Shown in pieces: positions 33,031 to 33,075 of a DNA stretch of 33,075 nt (its first letter is position 1; every line of letters begins with the position of its first letter). A program made the position numbers and the translations under genes. The DNA comes from an uncultured Clostridia bacterium (GTDB taxonomy: Bacteria; Bacillota; Clostridia; Peptostreptococcales; Anaerovoracaceae). The stretch is taken from contig CAKQWJ010000025.1 of NCBI GenBank assembly GCA_934278925.1, forward strand, positions 1-33,075. Reading direction: 5' to 3'. The notes beneath the pieces were generated by a model that was not told the DNA's origin, ran no database searches, and saw nothing but the letters and a program-made list of their open reading frames with translations.

Positions 33031-33074
33031 ATAAAAATGTGACCATTTCACTGTATGTCTAATGGTCACATTTT
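33031..33074. repeat. Long inverted repeat beyond the istB remnant
   Basis: AAAATGTGACCATT and AATGGTCACATTTT are perfect 14-base arms around a 15-base loop. It lies about 40 bases after the istB stop and could be an end structure of the IS element or a bidirectional terminator. The window ends here. Confidence 0.6.
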
Positions 33075-33075
33075 C

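Noticed and set aside
1..33075. tRNA, rRNA, riboswitch or replication origin
   Set aside because: No cloverleaf with conserved T-loop, no rRNA-like stretch, no recognised riboswitch core and no DnaA-box cluster was seen on reading; a covariance-model search was not possible.

Overview
The window looks like chromosomal DNA of an anaerobic, amino-acid-fermenting member of the Bacillota (class Clostridia). The main reasons are a D-proline reductase (Stickland) operon, AGGAGG-type ribosome binding sites, Gram-positive style secreted surface proteins with fibronectin-like and choline-binding-type repeats, and AbiE-type toxin-antitoxin modules typical of gut and oral clostridia. The genus cannot be fixed from sequence alone. 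No rRNA or tRNA genes were seen.

Layout. (1) 1-3035, minus strand: prdA, a small Prd-cluster protein and prdB, joined by one-base TAATG overlaps. PrdB carries Cys where the characterised enzymes carry selenocysteine. A divergent LysR regulator (3207-4089) faces prdA and is interrupted by a one-base excess in a run of seven A. (2) 4090-4958: no gene, but a dense set of hairpins. There are three ATTGACGAC palindromes with co-varying arms and three tandem 86-bp repeats each holding a GGCGCC hairpin. (3) 4959-14928: two divergent operons for nucleotide sugars. Leftward: a fused two-domain transferase, a BusR-like GntR/RCK_C regulator, a Nudix hydrolase, a phosphoesterase, phosphoglucomutase and glucose-6-phosphate isomerase. 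Rightward: a sugar-1-phosphate nucleotidyltransferase, an XRE-HTH/UDP-glucose dehydrogenase fusion and a UDP-glucuronate 4-epimerase-like enzyme. Together they can convert fructose-6-phosphate to UDP-galacturonate (inference from families).

(4) 15000-16047: an AbiEi antitoxin with a clear promoter/operator, followed by an AbiEii toxin gene that has lost its whole middle. (5) 16331-24850, minus strand: a surface/secretion block. It holds a CAP-FIVAR-fibronectin-like protein, a partial duplicate of an NlpC/P60-type protein, two secreted proteins that share a C-terminal fibronectin-like tail with the CAP protein, the full NlpC/P60-type protein, a membrane acyltransferase, a membrane-anchored helical protein, and a wall-binding transglutaminase-like protein. 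The promoter before the last of these contains a run of nine G between -35 and -10, a possible phase-variation switch for the block.

(6) 25031-33075: an accessory island made of three AAA_14/DUF4143 ATPase genes (one gutted, one without its Walker A end, one intact), a pRiA4 ORF3-like protein, a DUF6680 protein, a second AbiE module with a gutted toxin, an intact DUF6088/AbiEii pair, and remains of IS66, IS21 (istB) and possibly IS30. Two themes recur: genes whose interiors are deleted while both ends remain, and operator-like direct repeats at an exact 32-bp period upstream of the DUF4143 ATPases, one arrangement of which is also found upstream of the CAP-domain gene.
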